Shown: positions 43,694 to 54,493, counted from the first letter of the stretch. The stretch: 64,000 nt of DNA from Flavobacterium sp. CF108 (GCF_900129795.1 NZ_FQWW01000008.1:197480-261479); one strand, 5' to 3'. The notes: generated by a model not told the origin, from the letters alone. Translations and numbers: made by a program.

Positions 43694-43822
43694 AAATCAA
43701 GGGTTAAAAACATAGGTATGCAATAGTTGTCTTTTTGTTGCGTACCTACGGCACGCCAACGAATTTCAAACCTAATTGCTACCGATATTTAGTGCCTAAA
43801 GGCACATTTTTACTCTTGATTT
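43694..43822. repeat. Small inverted-repeat element between SGBP and GH29
   Basis: Terminal arms AAATCAAGGGTTAAAAA (43694-43710) and its near-complement (43807-43822) flank inner palindromes: TAGGTATGCAA paired with TTGCGTACCTA, and GTGCC-TAAA-GGCAC. The CTACCGATATTTAGTGCC segment is homologous to the element at 33557-33776. There is no coding content. It begins 7 bp after the SGBP stop codon and may also act as a transcript-ending structure. Confidence 0.6.
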
Positions 43823-43828
43823 GCTTTA

Positions 43829-45031
43829 TTAATTGATTTTTACAACTCTGATATTATCAACAGCAGCTCGAAGACCTGTCACAGTTGGTTTAGAACCTGA
43901 AACTGCCTGAATGTGAAATTCGCCGGTTCCGGAACTTCCTAATAATTCAGTTAAACTTGATGCCTGAGTTCCGTCTTTTTTGAAGTCTGATAATGGAATA
44001 GTAACCGTAACCCATTTTCCTTTAGTAGTGTACGAAACAATTTTGTCATTTACTTTCCAAGGTTCATACTTTCCGTAGAAATCATAATTTCTTGTTATCT
44101 GAATTGTAGTTCCATTCCATTCACCAGGAACATTAATTTCGAATTTTACCGCATAATTTGCAACTGGTTCTGTAAGATCCTGCGCTGGAACCCACTGGCC
44201 GGAATTGACATTAATACTGCGTTCCCATTCCCACCATGCACCATTATTGGCATTTAGAATACCATTATTAAGGACCGCATAATACCCGTGATTACCCGGA
44301 AAATCAACACTGCTGTTACTTGTACCGCAGCCCCAGCTGAAAGTATTTACATTATCAAAATTACATAAAGATTTTGTAGTTACATCGTTGACATTTAATG
44401 TTGTAGTAACTGTACCTGAAGCTGTTGTTAAACTTAAAGGTGCACTTGTTGTGGCGTTAGGCATTACAAAACCAATACTCGTTCCATCAACTGCGGGTGT
44501 ATAATCAGTAATTATTTTTCCTCCAAAATTAATCTCTTTTATGAGGAATAAATTGGTTCCAGATATGGTAACCAGATCTCCTTCAACCGGATTTTCGTTT
44601 GAAATATTAATAACTGCGGGTGGTCCGGCAACAATGCTGAAAGCAAAAGTTGTCGTTCCTACTGATGTGGTGTATTGAATAGTATTTAGTTTATTTGCTG
44701 GAACAGATGGAAATGGTATTACAGCCGGCACTTGAACAGCTGCATAAGTATTCGAAAACAAACCTGCATTAAATTCTGCAGGTATACCATTAAAAGTGAT
44801 TCCTGTAGCACTTTTTAAATTTTTACCTGTAATTACAATCCATTGACCAGGAACTATCTTATCAACAAGAGTATCATTTGGCGAAGCGGCATAATTTCTT
44901 ATCTCTGTAATAACAGGAGCTGTCCCAGATTCACTATCACTATCATTATTACAAGAAGTCATCAAAGTAATAATTAAGATTATGCTGAACGTCGATAATA
45001 GACGCATATATTTATAAATTATATTTTTCAT
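43829..45031 (-). CDS. IPT/TIG-domain surface glycan-binding lipoprotein (SGBP)
   Basis: Outer-surface lipoprotein encoded directly after SusC and SusD, the usual position of the second glycan-binding protein. Lipobox MTSC near residue 27. Two IPT/TIG-like beta-sandwich domains (about 38-125 and 130-215) are followed by a C-terminal binding domain (about 220-400) rich in aromatic residues (FSWGCGTS, AWWEWERS, NYDFYGKYEPW). This order resembles SGBP-B of the Bacteroides ovatus xyloglucan locus, whose C-terminal domain binds xyloglucan. It spans 400 residues and starts 18 bp after SusD. It has no catalytic residues; the role is polysaccharide capture. Confidence 0.85.
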   Translation of the reverse strand: MKNIIYKYMRLLSTFSIILIITLMTSCNNDSDSESGTAPVITEIRNYAASPNDTLVDKIVPGQWIVITGKNLKSATGITFNGIPAEFNAGLFSNTYAAVQVPAVIPFPSVPANKLNTIQYTTSVGTTTFAFSIVAGPPAVINISNENPVEGDLVTISGTNLFLIKEINFGGKIITDYTPAVDGTSIGFVMPNATTSAPLSLTTASGTVTTTLNVNDVTTKSLCNFDNVNTFSWGCGTSNSSVDFPGNHGYYAVLNNGILNANNGAWWEWERSINVNSGQWVPAQDLTEPVANYAVKFEINVPGEWNGTTIQITRNYDFYGKYEPWKVNDKIVSYTTKGKWVTVTIPLSDFKKDGTQASSLTELLGSSGTGEFHIQAVSGSKPTVTGLRAAVDNIRVVKIN

Positions 45032-45049
45032 CTTGATTCTTTCTATATA

Positions 45050-46621
45050 TTAATAATAAGGAACTGCAGGTTCAGCTAATTTAGGATTAGCAACTACCTC
45101 TGAAGCAGGTAATTGTAACCTGAAAGTAGATTGAGTAGCAGGAGAAATATTTCCAACAGGATCGTTGGGAGTGGCTTCTCCATTTGTATAATTAAACAAT
45201 ACTCTTTTTTGTTTATTAAGAATATCTATCGCTTTTACAGGATTGTAGTAAGAGAGTCTTACCAAATCATACCAGAATTGTCCTTCACAGGCAAATTCGA
45301 TTCTTCTTTCTTTAAAAATAATATCGGCATCAAGAACGGTTACCGGGTCAACATGGGCACGCTTTCTTACCTCATTAAAATAAAATAATGCGCCAGGATC
45401 ACTTGTAGTGGCATTATTACCCAAAACAGCATCTGCATATATTAAATAAACATCTGCTAATCTTAATATATAATTATGTTCTATCGAACCTAAATATGTC
45501 ATTGCGGGCGTATTGTTATCGGCTTCGTTTCCTATAATATGTTTTTTCATAGCTGCTGACGTAGCATTATAACCGCCGCCTGCAGCATTTAACTCTGCAT
45601 AATGATCTCCCGGTAACATAAAAGTTGTTTTTCGTCTTATTGAATCCTGTACGGTATACTGATTATATAAATCATAAGTAGGACCTAACGGAGTCCAGGC
45701 TCCCTCTTTTCCCGGATTGATATCATTACTTGGTGAATGTGTCAATAATTGATTCCCTATACCCCATCCAGAAGTGGCTGCCCATTGCAGGGCAAATAAT
45801 GATTCCTGATTATCATTAAATTTCGTTTTAAAAAGATCTGAATAACTTGGAAGTAAACTTAAACCGCTGTTTTCGACTACATCTTTTGCATATTTTTTGG
45901 CAAGGTCTAAATATGCCTGATTACGATTGCCTCCTGATTGTCCTAATCCTGCCATTGTTAAATACACCTTACTTAACATGCTTTTTGCTGACCAGGATGT
46001 AACTCTGCCAGGTACATCAGAAGCGGGAAGGTTTTGTGCAGCAAAAGTCAAATCGTTTACTACAAATTTGTAAACATCTTCTACTTTATTTTTATTTACT
46101 AATGGAGATTTTATTAACTTGGTGTTATCTTCAATAATAGGCACATCACCCCATAGTATGGCAAGATGGTAATAAGCCACGGCGCGAATAAATCTCGCTT
46201 CGGCTATTGCGGCATTTTTATCTGCCTGAGATACGGTTGCCGGGGTGTTTTTATTTATGGCATCTATTGTAACATTACAATGTGCGCCTATAATGTATAA
46301 TCCTGTCCAGCCTCCTACTAATATGCCGTTAGATCCTGAAAGTGTAAAAGTATTTAACTGTACTGCATCATTATACCACGCAGCCAATAAGTTACCACTC
46401 AATATATCGCCAAGCATAAGGTATGGGTTTGTATTCCATTGAAACCATACTTTGCCTCCGTAAAGTGCAGCTGTGGCTAATCTAAGCTCATCTTTTGTTT
46501 TGTAAAAATTCTCTGTGCTTATCTCTGATTGAGAAGGTCGATCAAGAAAATCATCCTGGCAGCTTACTATAAAAAATATAGCAAACACCATATAAATCGG
46601 TTTTATATTTATTAGTTTCAT
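45050..46621 (-). CDS. SusD/RagB-family glycan-binding lipoprotein (PUL2)
   Basis: 523-residue surface lipoprotein partner of the adjacent SusC. Lipobox FIVSC at about residues 16-20, then QDDFLDRPSQSEIST, a typical SusD N-terminus. The TPR segment ARFIRAVAYYHLAILWGDVPI is near residue 140 and the C-terminal KERRIEFACEGQFWYDLVRL motif is present. The gene lies 20 bp after SusC and 18 bp before the SGBP, so all three are one translational cluster. Confidence 0.95.
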   Translation of the reverse strand: MKLINIKPIYMVFAIFFIVSCQDDFLDRPSQSEISTENFYKTKDELRLATAALYGGKVWFQWNTNPYLMLGDILSGNLLAAWYNDAVQLNTFTLSGSNGILVGGWTGLYIIGAHCNVTIDAINKNTPATVSQADKNAAIAEARFIRAVAYYHLAILWGDVPIIEDNTKLIKSPLVNKNKVEDVYKFVVNDLTFAAQNLPASDVPGRVTSWSAKSMLSKVYLTMAGLGQSGGNRNQAYLDLAKKYAKDVVENSGLSLLPSYSDLFKTKFNDNQESLFALQWAATSGWGIGNQLLTHSPSNDINPGKEGAWTPLGPTYDLYNQYTVQDSIRRKTTFMLPGDHYAELNAAGGGYNATSAAMKKHIIGNEADNNTPAMTYLGSIEHNYILRLADVYLIYADAVLGNNATTSDPGALFYFNEVRKRAHVDPVTVLDADIIFKERRIEFACEGQFWYDLVRLSYYNPVKAIDILNKQKRVLFNYTNGEATPNDPVGNISPATQSTFRLQLPASEVVANPKLAEPAVPYY

Positions 46622-46641
46622 AATACGTAAGTTTTGTTAGT

Positions 46642-49600
46642 TTATTTAGTTAAACCCAAGCTAAGTCCTAAAGTGAATACTCTTGGCTGTGGATAAAAAC
46701 CATTATCAATTCCTGTTTGTAATGGATTCCATGAGCCAACTTCCGGATCTAAACCTTTGTATTTTGTAATAAGAAAGGCATTGGAAACATTAAAGTATAC
46801 TCTTAAAGAATTTATGTACATCTTTTTAAGTGCATTTTCGGGAACTGTATAACCTAAAGTAATGTTCTTGCATCTAATAAAAGAGCCATCTTCAAGGTAT
46901 CTGTCAGAGAAACGATTGTTACGATTACTGTCGTTATTTTTAACTCCTACTATTGTAGTATTAGGATTAGTAACGTATACATTATTGACATCATCTGCAG
47001 AACCATTAGGATCTATTAAAGCTAATCTTGCGTAATCATTTAATGATTTTAGGTAACCGTATTGTGCTAAAGGATTATCTCCGTTAACCCTCATTCCGTT
47101 TAATACTTTGTTACCAGTATTGGCACTAAAGAATATATTTAAATCGAAACCCTGATATTTAAATGTATTACCAAAACCAAACTGAAATTTAGGAATAGAA
47201 GAACCTAAAAATGTTTGATCTTTTTCTGTAATAATACCATCTCCATTTAAGTCTTTAAATTTAAGATCTCCATACCATACCCCTCCAGAATTTGATGTAA
47301 CCGGCAAACGGGTACCATCGGTATTTGTAGGCATACCATGGGTGTGGCCAAGTGCATTGTTATTGCTGAAATCAAAATCTGATGCATTTGCAAATACCCC
47401 TTCAACTTTATAGCCGTAAAAATTCCCCATAGATCTTCCAACTACGGTATTAGTAACTACATCACCTCCGTTGTACCCAGGTAATGATGCTCCATCGGTA
47501 TTTAATTTTAATACTTTGTTCTCATTATGAGACATTGTAAAATCTGTAGTCCAGCTAAAGTTTTTGGTCGATATATTTGTTGTGTTTATTCCAAGATCAA
47601 TTCCTCTATTTCTAACAGAACCTATATTAACATCTGGGGCATCAATTGCTCCGGGAGAATATCCAACGTTTGTTCCTGAATAAAGCGGCAATGGAATTTT
47701 CATTAACAATCCGTCTGTTAAACGATTATAGACATCAATAGAAAAATTAAGTTTCCATCCAAAAAATCTTCCATCAATTCCGGCATTACTATATTCTGTT
47801 TTTTCCCATTCAACTAAAGGATTTCCTAAACTAGCTGTCAGCTGTGATATACCAGATAAAGAAGTTGCAACTGAACCTAATGTAGATAAATAAGCATTGT
47901 TTCTAATATTTTGATTATTAGTAAAACCGTAACTTACTCTTAACTTTAATTCATTGACAATTTTTGAATTCTTTAAAAAATTCTCATTATTTAATTTCCA
48001 GGAAAGTGCCCCTGAATAAGTAGCTACCCAGCGGTTTTCAGGAGAGAACTTTGAAGAACCATCTGCACGAATGTTACCGGTAAACAAGTATTTGTCATTA
48101 TAAATAAAATTAACACGCCCGAAATAAGATTCCTGTGCGCCATCTCCTTTGGTTCCACTATTGGTAGCAGTACCAATATCACCACTGCTTATGTTCGTAA
48201 CACTATTTGAAATGAAATTTTTTCTTGTTGCCGAAACATTTTCATACTCAGACCATTGAGCTTCATGTCCTGCCAAAACATTGACATTATATTTGCTTTT
48301 AAATACTTTAGCATAGGTTAAAAAACTTCTAAAAGTGGTATAATAGTTTTGATCGTAACCATAAGTAGCTTCATTCTCTAGTCTCTCCGTATTTCCAAAT
48401 TTATATTTAGGGCTAAATCTGTCTGTCGTGTTATAAGAATAACTTCCTGATATTTCATTTCTAAAAGATAAATCTTTTGTAAATGCTATATCTGCATAGA
48501 AATTTGCAAACAACTGATTTCTTCTAAGATCATTTTTATTCATTTGTGCAAGGGCAACTGGGTTAACTAAATTTCTAACCCATCCATTTGTACTCTCTCC
48601 TCCGGCATAAGAGCCATCAGGATTTTTTAATGGAATATCCGGGGTTTGTCCCAGTGCTTGTGAAATAACACCTGTATTAGTTGAATTTACATTCTCATTA
48701 ATACGCGTTAATTGTATACTAGTTCCAATTTTTAACCAGCTGGTTGTCTTGTTATCCAGATTTAACCTTACGGAACCTCTGTCAAATTCAGACCCAAGAG
48801 ATATCCCTTCCTGATTGAAATAAGAACCAGACAGTAAATACTGTGTTTTATCATTCCCTCCGCTTAAGGTAAGTACATAATTGGTGATTGGGGCAACTCT
48901 AAATAATTCATCCTGCCAGTTTGTTCCTTCACCTAAATACTGTGGGTTAGCAAATTCAGGTCTTGTGTCAAAACCCCAGCCAATACCTTGATTTCGATCA
49001 TTAATAAAAGTGGCATATTCCTGTAAATTCATGGTAGGATACTTCTTCATTAACGATTGAAAACCTGTACTGTAATCAAAGGTTATTTTTGGAGCTCCCT
49101 CTTTACCTCTTTTAGTAGTGATGACAATTACACCATTAGTTGCCTGCGAACCATAAATAGCGGTTGCCGATGCATCTTTTAGGACATCGATAGATTCCAC
49201 ATCTGAAGGGTTAATAGTTGCCAGCGGGTTAGTTCCATCTACACCTGCAAAGCCCTGCCCAATAATAACACCATCTATAACATACAACGGTGAATTATTT
49301 CCAAAAGAAGATAATCCGCGTATTTGCACGCTGACCCCTCCTCCAGGCTGACCAGATGTTTGCTGTACCACAACACCGGGTACTTTACCTTGCAGCGCCT
49401 GATCTATTGTTACAGGCTGCGATCGACGAAGTTCATCTCCTGATATTGATGATATTGCTCCGGTAAGATCTTTTCTTTTTGCCTTACCGTAACCAATTAC
49501 TACTACTTCTTCTAAAGATCTTACATCTACTTGTAAATGAATAGTTAGTTTGCTTCCGGTTATTTTTACTTTTTGAGTTACATATCCAATGTAACTAATC

Positions 49601-49857
49601 TCTAGTGTTTCGCCTATTTTTGCGTTAATAGCAAATTGACCATTTTGATCTGCTATTATACTTTTCTTAGATTCTGATGCATAAACATTAGCCCCTAAAA
49701 CAGGCTGGTTTAATTCATCCAGAACAATACCGGTAATTTTTTCGTCATTATTTTGAGCAGATATTGCTCCAAATGAAAAAAGCATTACCAAAAGGAGATA
49801 CTTACTAAACAGCTTCTTGTCTTTTACAAAACGCTGAATCACATGTTTTTTGTTCAT
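46642..49857 (-). CDS. SusC/RagA-family TonB-dependent transporter (PUL2)
   Basis: 1071-residue outer-membrane importer. The signal segment ends ISAQ near residue 35; the N-terminus is long and basic (about 17 residues before the hydrophobic core). It has a CarboxypepD_reg-like domain (about 40-115), TonB box LEEVVVIGYG, plug (about 130-245, ASATAIYGSQATNGVI), and a barrel ending GLSLGLTK. It is the first gene of a minus-strand run of about 23 kb. It differs clearly from the PUL1 SusC, so the two loci are not duplicates. Confidence 0.97.
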   Translation of the reverse strand: MNKKHVIQRFVKDKKLFSKYLLLVMLFSFGAISAQNNDEKITGIVLDELNQPVLGANVYASESKKSIIADQNGQFAINAKIGETLEISYIGYVTQKVKITGSKLTIHLQVDVRSLEEVVVIGYGKAKRKDLTGAISSISGDELRRSQPVTIDQALQGKVPGVVVQQTSGQPGGGVSVQIRGLSSFGNNSPLYVIDGVIIGQGFAGVDGTNPLATINPSDVESIDVLKDASATAIYGSQATNGVIVITTKRGKEGAPKITFDYSTGFQSLMKKYPTMNLQEYATFINDRNQGIGWGFDTRPEFANPQYLGEGTNWQDELFRVAPITNYVLTLSGGNDKTQYLLSGSYFNQEGISLGSEFDRGSVRLNLDNKTTSWLKIGTSIQLTRINENVNSTNTGVISQALGQTPDIPLKNPDGSYAGGESTNGWVRNLVNPVALAQMNKNDLRRNQLFANFYADIAFTKDLSFRNEISGSYSYNTTDRFSPKYKFGNTERLENEATYGYDQNYYTTFRSFLTYAKVFKSKYNVNVLAGHEAQWSEYENVSATRKNFISNSVTNISSGDIGTATNSGTKGDGAQESYFGRVNFIYNDKYLFTGNIRADGSSKFSPENRWVATYSGALSWKLNNENFLKNSKIVNELKLRVSYGFTNNQNIRNNAYLSTLGSVATSLSGISQLTASLGNPLVEWEKTEYSNAGIDGRFFGWKLNFSIDVYNRLTDGLLMKIPLPLYSGTNVGYSPGAIDAPDVNIGSVRNRGIDLGINTTNISTKNFSWTTDFTMSHNENKVLKLNTDGASLPGYNGGDVVTNTVVGRSMGNFYGYKVEGVFANASDFDFSNNNALGHTHGMPTNTDGTRLPVTSNSGGVWYGDLKFKDLNGDGIITEKDQTFLGSSIPKFQFGFGNTFKYQGFDLNIFFSANTGNKVLNGMRVNGDNPLAQYGYLKSLNDYARLALIDPNGSADDVNNVYVTNPNTTIVGVKNNDSNRNNRFSDRYLEDGSFIRCKNITLGYTVPENALKKMYINSLRVYFNVSNAFLITKYKGLDPEVGSWNPLQTGIDNGFYPQPRVFTLGLSLGLTK

Positions 49858-49970
49858 AATTAATTTTGGTTAGGTTAGTTTAAAGTGGTTTATTTTAAAA
49901 ACATTTTTATCATGAAATAATCTCAACTTTTTACCTCATGAGTAAATACATTTTTTGTCATATTTGAGAA

Positions 49971-50039
49971 CAAATTAACAATAAAGCAACATTAAACTAT
50001 GGTTCATTATGTATCAAAAGACTGCCTTAATTGTTGCAA
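49971..50039 (-). promoter_or_regulatory. HTCS2 operator candidate upstream of SusC2
   Basis: ATGTATCAA (50009-50017) and TTGTTGCAA (50031-50039) lie 22 bp apart start to start, with ACT and CT positions conserved between them. The same two blocks with the same spacing occur upstream of the GH39 operon (59485-59515). A TTAATTTG on the minus strand (49971-49978), one mismatch from TANNTTTG, sits 38 bp away in both places. The 598-bp gap 49858-50455 otherwise holds only a hairpin at 50400 and AT-rich sequence. Confidence 0.55.
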
Positions 50040-50399
50040 TTACTGCAACTATCATAAAAAAATTACAATTTTTATATCATTAAATCATTTAATATTATAA
50101 TAAATTGCCATTTTAACAACAACTGCTTATTATATCCCAAAACAAGGTGTATGCAGACAAAATCAAAATGTGTTTTGAGTTTACATTTTGATTTTTTTTT
50201 AAAACAGGGTGATTTTAAATTTTTGGGAAAGATTTAATGTATTCTAAAAAGGGGTGTTTTGCTGATTTGCAAGTCGATTCCAGCGAAAAAATTCAATTAT
50301 GATTTAAAGGCAAAAGTGAAAAACTGTATCTTCTATTTACTGAATTTTACTGCAAGGTCTTTTTTTGATCCTGCAGTGTTTGATGCACAAAGAATTAAA

Positions 50400-50426
50400 C
50401 CTGCAAGGTTTTGAAAACCTTGCAGG
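50400..50426 (-). terminator. Palindromic hairpin after HTCS2
   Basis: 13-bp perfect arms (CCTGCAAGGTTTT at 50400-50412 and complement at 50414-50426) around one base. It lies 30 bp after the HTCS stop codon. The stem is similar in form to the one at 11074-11106. Probably a terminator or transcript-end stabiliser separating the HTCS from SusC2. Confidence 0.65.
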
Positions 50427-50455
50427 AACTAAAACACTACTTTATAAATCAACAA

Positions 50456-53400
50456 TTATAGATTATTCTTGTGGTTGTTTTTGTAGATACGCAAATACTC
50501 CGAAGGTAAGGAACCAAATTCTTCCCGAAAATACTTGGCAAATCTTTTTGGGGAATTAAATCCTACTTCATAGGCTATTTCGGCAATCTGAAGCTGGCTT
50601 TTTTCAAGAAGCTGACGTCCGCGTTTCAATCGAATTGTTCGAATAAATTCAGTTGGGCCTTTGCCTGTAATAGCCATTAATTTTTTATATAAATGACCAC
50701 GGCTTAAACCTAAAGCTGTACTCAGGGTTTCAACAGAAAACTCAATGTTATTTATATTCTCTTCTACAATTCTAATGGCATTTTCTATAAGGGTCTCGTC
50801 TAGCGAAGTAATAGTAATTTCTGCCGGTGACACATCTAATTTTTGGCTAAACGAGACATGGCTTTTCTCTGTCCATTCGACAAATTTTTGAATGCGCAGT
50901 TTTAACAGGTTAAAATTAAAAGGTTTAGTTATATAATCATCTGCGCCAAGCTCCAGCCCTTCCTCTATATGCTCATCGGCAGTACGGGCTGTTAATAAAA
51001 TCACCGGAATATGAGACCAATGAATATTCGATTTTACTTTTTTACAAAGTTCTACTCCATTCATAATAGGCATCATGACATCGCTTACAATAATTGTTAT
51101 ATTAAACTTATGCAGCAATTCCATTGCCTCTTGTCCATTATTAGCCGTTATTACAGTATAAACATCTCTAAAATTATCTTGAATAAAGTCACAAAAATCA
51201 TTGTTGTCATCTACAAATAATATTACTTTTTTACCTGCAGGCCTATTGTCTTGTTCCTCTTCTTCATCTGCAAATTCGTTTGGAATATTTTGGTTTGAAT
51301 GTTTTTCATCGATATCATCTTCAGCCGTTTTAATTGGAATTTTGAAAGTAAAAATACTCCCTTGCGGTACATTGTCTGTTACGTTTACTGTGCCTCCATG
51401 AAGATTGATATATTCGTTTACAATATGTAACCCAATACCTGCTCCTGTTTTTTCCTGTTCTTGCTGCGCCTGATAAAATCGTTCAAAAATATATTGTTTT
51501 TCTTCATCACTAATTCCAGATCCGGAGTCAGAAACACTAACGCAAACATTACCATTCTCCTGTTTTATGTGAATCCTAATTGTGCCCCCGTCTAAAGTAT
51601 ATTTGAATGCATTTGAAAGTATATTGATCACTATTTTTTGAATTTTATCCTGATCAAACTGCATTGTTAAACTTTTTACATCACTGAAAAAGAAAAAGTT
51701 GATATTACGCTCTTCTGCATAAACACAAAATGATGTATAAATTTCACTAATAAAATTAACAAAGTTACCTGACTTTAAGTTCAATCTTTCTACGCCGACA
51801 TCCAGTTTATGAAAATCAAGCAGTGAATTTATTAATGACATCAGTTGTTGTGCATTTTTATACATTACACTTAACTTTTTCTTCATACTTTCATTTGCAG
51901 CATCATTCAATAATATCTGCAAAGGTATAATAATGAGCGTAAGAGGTGTACGTAAATCGTGACTGATATTGGTAAAGAATTTTAGCTTTATTTCATTGAT
52001 GTGTATTTCTTTCTCATGATCCATTTGAACACGCTGCTGTTCCATATTTATAAGATGGCGTTCTTTGGTTTTACGCATAAAGAATATCACCGTACCAATA
52101 ATTAAAATCGCATATATGATAAAAGCCCAAATTGAAAAATAAAAAGGAGGCATTACAGTTATAGATAATTCAGTAGGGACATTATTCCAAACACCATCAC
52201 TATTACGGGCTTTTATCAAAAGTTTATAATTCCCCGTTGGAAGTGAGGATATAACTATTTTATTTCTTTGAGTTGGCATCCATTGAGTATCAAAACCCTC
52301 TATTTGATAAAGATATTTCACTTTATCTGCACTCAATAAATCTCCTGTAGTAAATTGTAAAGAAATAAGTTTATCATCATGATTAAAGGTTAAATGACTG
52401 GTTAACTGTATTGTCCGGTCAAGCAATTTTCGTCCGTTATAAAATGAATCTGCCTGAATCGTGTTGTTTCCTACAGTCAGCCCGGTAAAAATTACTTTTG
52501 CCGCGGATTGGTCTTTTTCAGACATTTTATTCGGATTCAAAATAGTGTACCCCATTGCATTCCCCAGCAGGATATCTCCATTTTGTAATTTGCAAATTGC
52601 ATGGCTGTTAAAATAATTATCCATAAGGCCATCCTTAACGGAATAATTTTTACTTGAAAAAGTAAATTCTCCGTTTGGAGCAGCAGTAACTGTCAGTATT
52701 GAAAAACCATTACTAGTAGTTATCCAAACATTATTAAGATTATCTTCAATTATGCCTTTAATTGAATTATCACAGAGCCCATTTTCTTTTTTAAGGTAAT
52801 AAAGCTTGTCTTTTGCCTGATTCCAAATGGTTAGCCCTTCGTTACTGCCTAACCATAAAAGGCCGCGTTTATCTTTATAAATATTTGAAACTTGATTATT
52901 TTGGGCAAAAGATTGATTTCCTTTTTTATTCCCCTGATAAAATGTCCTTTTGTAATTTAGAATATCAATGATCCAAATGCCATATACCGTACCCATATAC
53001 ATTTTATCACCACCATCATAAAACATATCCTGAATATAAAATGTATCGTCAAATGGTGTAATCGCAGCACTAAAATTATCAGCGTCAGACTGCAGTACCA
53101 AAATTTTACCGCCTAATGATCCTGTCCATATATTTCCATTTCGGTCTTCTTTTAAACTCCAAATATTATTACTGGTTAGTTTACTGTTCTTGGTCGTATA
53201 TTGGGCTATTTTACCATTTTCATAACAAAACAGTCCTTTTTGATAGGTACCAAACCAAATGCGATTTTTCTTGTCTTCGAGTATAGAAATTATTGCCATG
53301 TTTGGAACAGCAAGTTTCCTAATGGTTTCTGATTTTTTTTCTTTTACAAATAACCCATTTCCATCTGTTCCTAACCAAATATTTCCATGATGATCTTCCA

Positions 53401-54493
53401 TAATAGAACTTACATCCGAACATTCAGGGTGCTTGAAATTGATGAAATTCCGGAAACTTTCATGATAAAACGAAAGTCCCTTTTTATTATAACCAACCCA
53501 GATGGTTTCATTATTATCTTTGTAAAGACACGACACACTGTTTGAGGCCAAACCTTTTTCTACCCATGGATTGTGTACCACATTTTTAAACAACTCTTGT
53601 TCTTTATCGTACACAAACAATCCTTTGTGGTCCGTTCCTATCCAGATTTGTCCAAATTGATTTTCGCTGATACTGTTTATAGCATTGCTTACCGTTTTTA
53701 ATCCTGAAATTAATTTAAAACTTTTCCATTCTTCAGTTGCGCTTTTTTTATAGAAAACCTGTTCGTTTTTATAAGAATAAAGCCACAAACCTTTTTTACT
53801 GTCACTATAAATTGTACCATTGGCATTAGCAACGTCTTGCTTTATAAAATTAGGTAAAGCTGCAAATGTTAAAACTCCTGTCTTTCTATTCAATTTCAAA
53901 AAGACACCTGAATCATCAATTGCATAAAAAAACTCACCATTATCAGTAATAGAAATATCTTTATTTAAGGAGATTTTTGATTTGAATACAGCTGTTGTTT
54001 TTTTCTTGACATTATGAAAAAAAATTTCCTTTTTATTAAATACCCACAGATTTTTATCTTTATCAACAAAAATTTTAGCGTTATTATCTGACTTTATTCC
54101 CAGAGTTAACAACAACTCTTTGGTTCCTGGTAAAAAAGAATCTTTATCTCTTTTGTATACCATATAGGCATATCCTAAATCAATCCATATATTTCCTAAA
54201 CCATCCTCCTGCAGTCCTAATATATCATCAGTAGGCAAAGTATTAGAGACACCGGGATGCATTTCAAAAACCTTAAACTCATATCCGTCATATCGATTTA
54301 ACCCAGACTCTGTACCTACCCAGAGAAACCCGTAACTATCCCGTAGAATTGCTCTTACATTATTATTAGAAAGACCTTCACTAGTCTCTAAATGATGAAA
54401 AACATAAGACGACTGCGCTATAATACTTTGGAAAGAAAAAATCCAAAATATTACAAAAACATAAGTGTACAGCTTTCTTGTGCTTTTTTTCAT
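50456..54493 (-). CDS. Hybrid two-component regulator (HTCS) of PUL2
   Basis: Inner-membrane sensor and transcription activator expected to detect a signature oligosaccharide of the PUL2 glycan. Order: signal peptide (about 10-27), Reg_prop propeller repeats (about 30-700), Y_Y_Y domain (about 710-775), membrane helix (about 784-806), HisKA with H845 in NISHDLRTP, HATPase_c (SDSGSGISD, GAGIGLHIV), receiver with D1138 in VSDVMMP, and AraC-type HTH in the last 100 residues (LSTALGLSRGHLYKKLMAITGKGP). All key residues are present. It is the last gene of the GH39-GH5-GH51-HTCS operon. It is also 1345 residues long but differs throughout from the PUL1 HTCS. Confidence 0.96.
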   Translation of the reverse strand: MKKSTRKLYTYVFVIFWIFSFQSIIAQSSYVFHHLETSEGLSNNNVRAILRDSYGFLWVGTESGLNRYDGYEFKVFEMHPGVSNTLPTDDILGLQEDGLGNIWIDLGYAYMVYKRDKDSFLPGTKELLLTLGIKSDNNAKIFVDKDKNLWVFNKKEIFFHNVKKKTTAVFKSKISLNKDISITDNGEFFYAIDDSGVFLKLNRKTGVLTFAALPNFIKQDVANANGTIYSDSKKGLWLYSYKNEQVFYKKSATEEWKSFKLISGLKTVSNAINSISENQFGQIWIGTDHKGLFVYDKEQELFKNVVHNPWVEKGLASNSVSCLYKDNNETIWVGYNKKGLSFYHESFRNFINFKHPECSDVSSIMEDHHGNIWLGTDGNGLFVKEKKSETIRKLAVPNMAIISILEDKKNRIWFGTYQKGLFCYENGKIAQYTTKNSKLTSNNIWSLKEDRNGNIWTGSLGGKILVLQSDADNFSAAITPFDDTFYIQDMFYDGGDKMYMGTVYGIWIIDILNYKRTFYQGNKKGNQSFAQNNQVSNIYKDKRGLLWLGSNEGLTIWNQAKDKLYYLKKENGLCDNSIKGIIEDNLNNVWITTSNGFSILTVTAAPNGEFTFSSKNYSVKDGLMDNYFNSHAICKLQNGDILLGNAMGYTILNPNKMSEKDQSAAKVIFTGLTVGNNTIQADSFYNGRKLLDRTIQLTSHLTFNHDDKLISLQFTTGDLLSADKVKYLYQIEGFDTQWMPTQRNKIVISSLPTGNYKLLIKARNSDGVWNNVPTELSITVMPPFYFSIWAFIIYAILIIGTVIFFMRKTKERHLINMEQQRVQMDHEKEIHINEIKLKFFTNISHDLRTPLTLIIIPLQILLNDAANESMKKKLSVMYKNAQQLMSLINSLLDFHKLDVGVERLNLKSGNFVNFISEIYTSFCVYAEERNINFFFFSDVKSLTMQFDQDKIQKIVINILSNAFKYTLDGGTIRIHIKQENGNVCVSVSDSGSGISDEEKQYIFERFYQAQQEQEKTGAGIGLHIVNEYINLHGGTVNVTDNVPQGSIFTFKIPIKTAEDDIDEKHSNQNIPNEFADEEEEQDNRPAGKKVILFVDDNNDFCDFIQDNFRDVYTVITANNGQEAMELLHKFNITIIVSDVMMPIMNGVELCKKVKSNIHWSHIPVILLTARTADEHIEEGLELGADDYITKPFNFNLLKLRIQKFVEWTEKSHVSFSQKLDVSPAEITITSLDETLIENAIRIVEENINNIEFSVETLSTALGLSRGHLYKKLMAITGKGPTEFIRTIRLKRGRQLLEKSQLQIAEIAYEVGFNSPKRFAKYFREEFGSLPSEYLRIYKNNHKNNL

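Noticed and set aside
5121..54493. Equal length (1345 aa) of the two HTCS proteins as a sign of recent duplication
   Set aside because: Their sequences differ throughout, including the sensor and HTH parts; equal length is coincidence.
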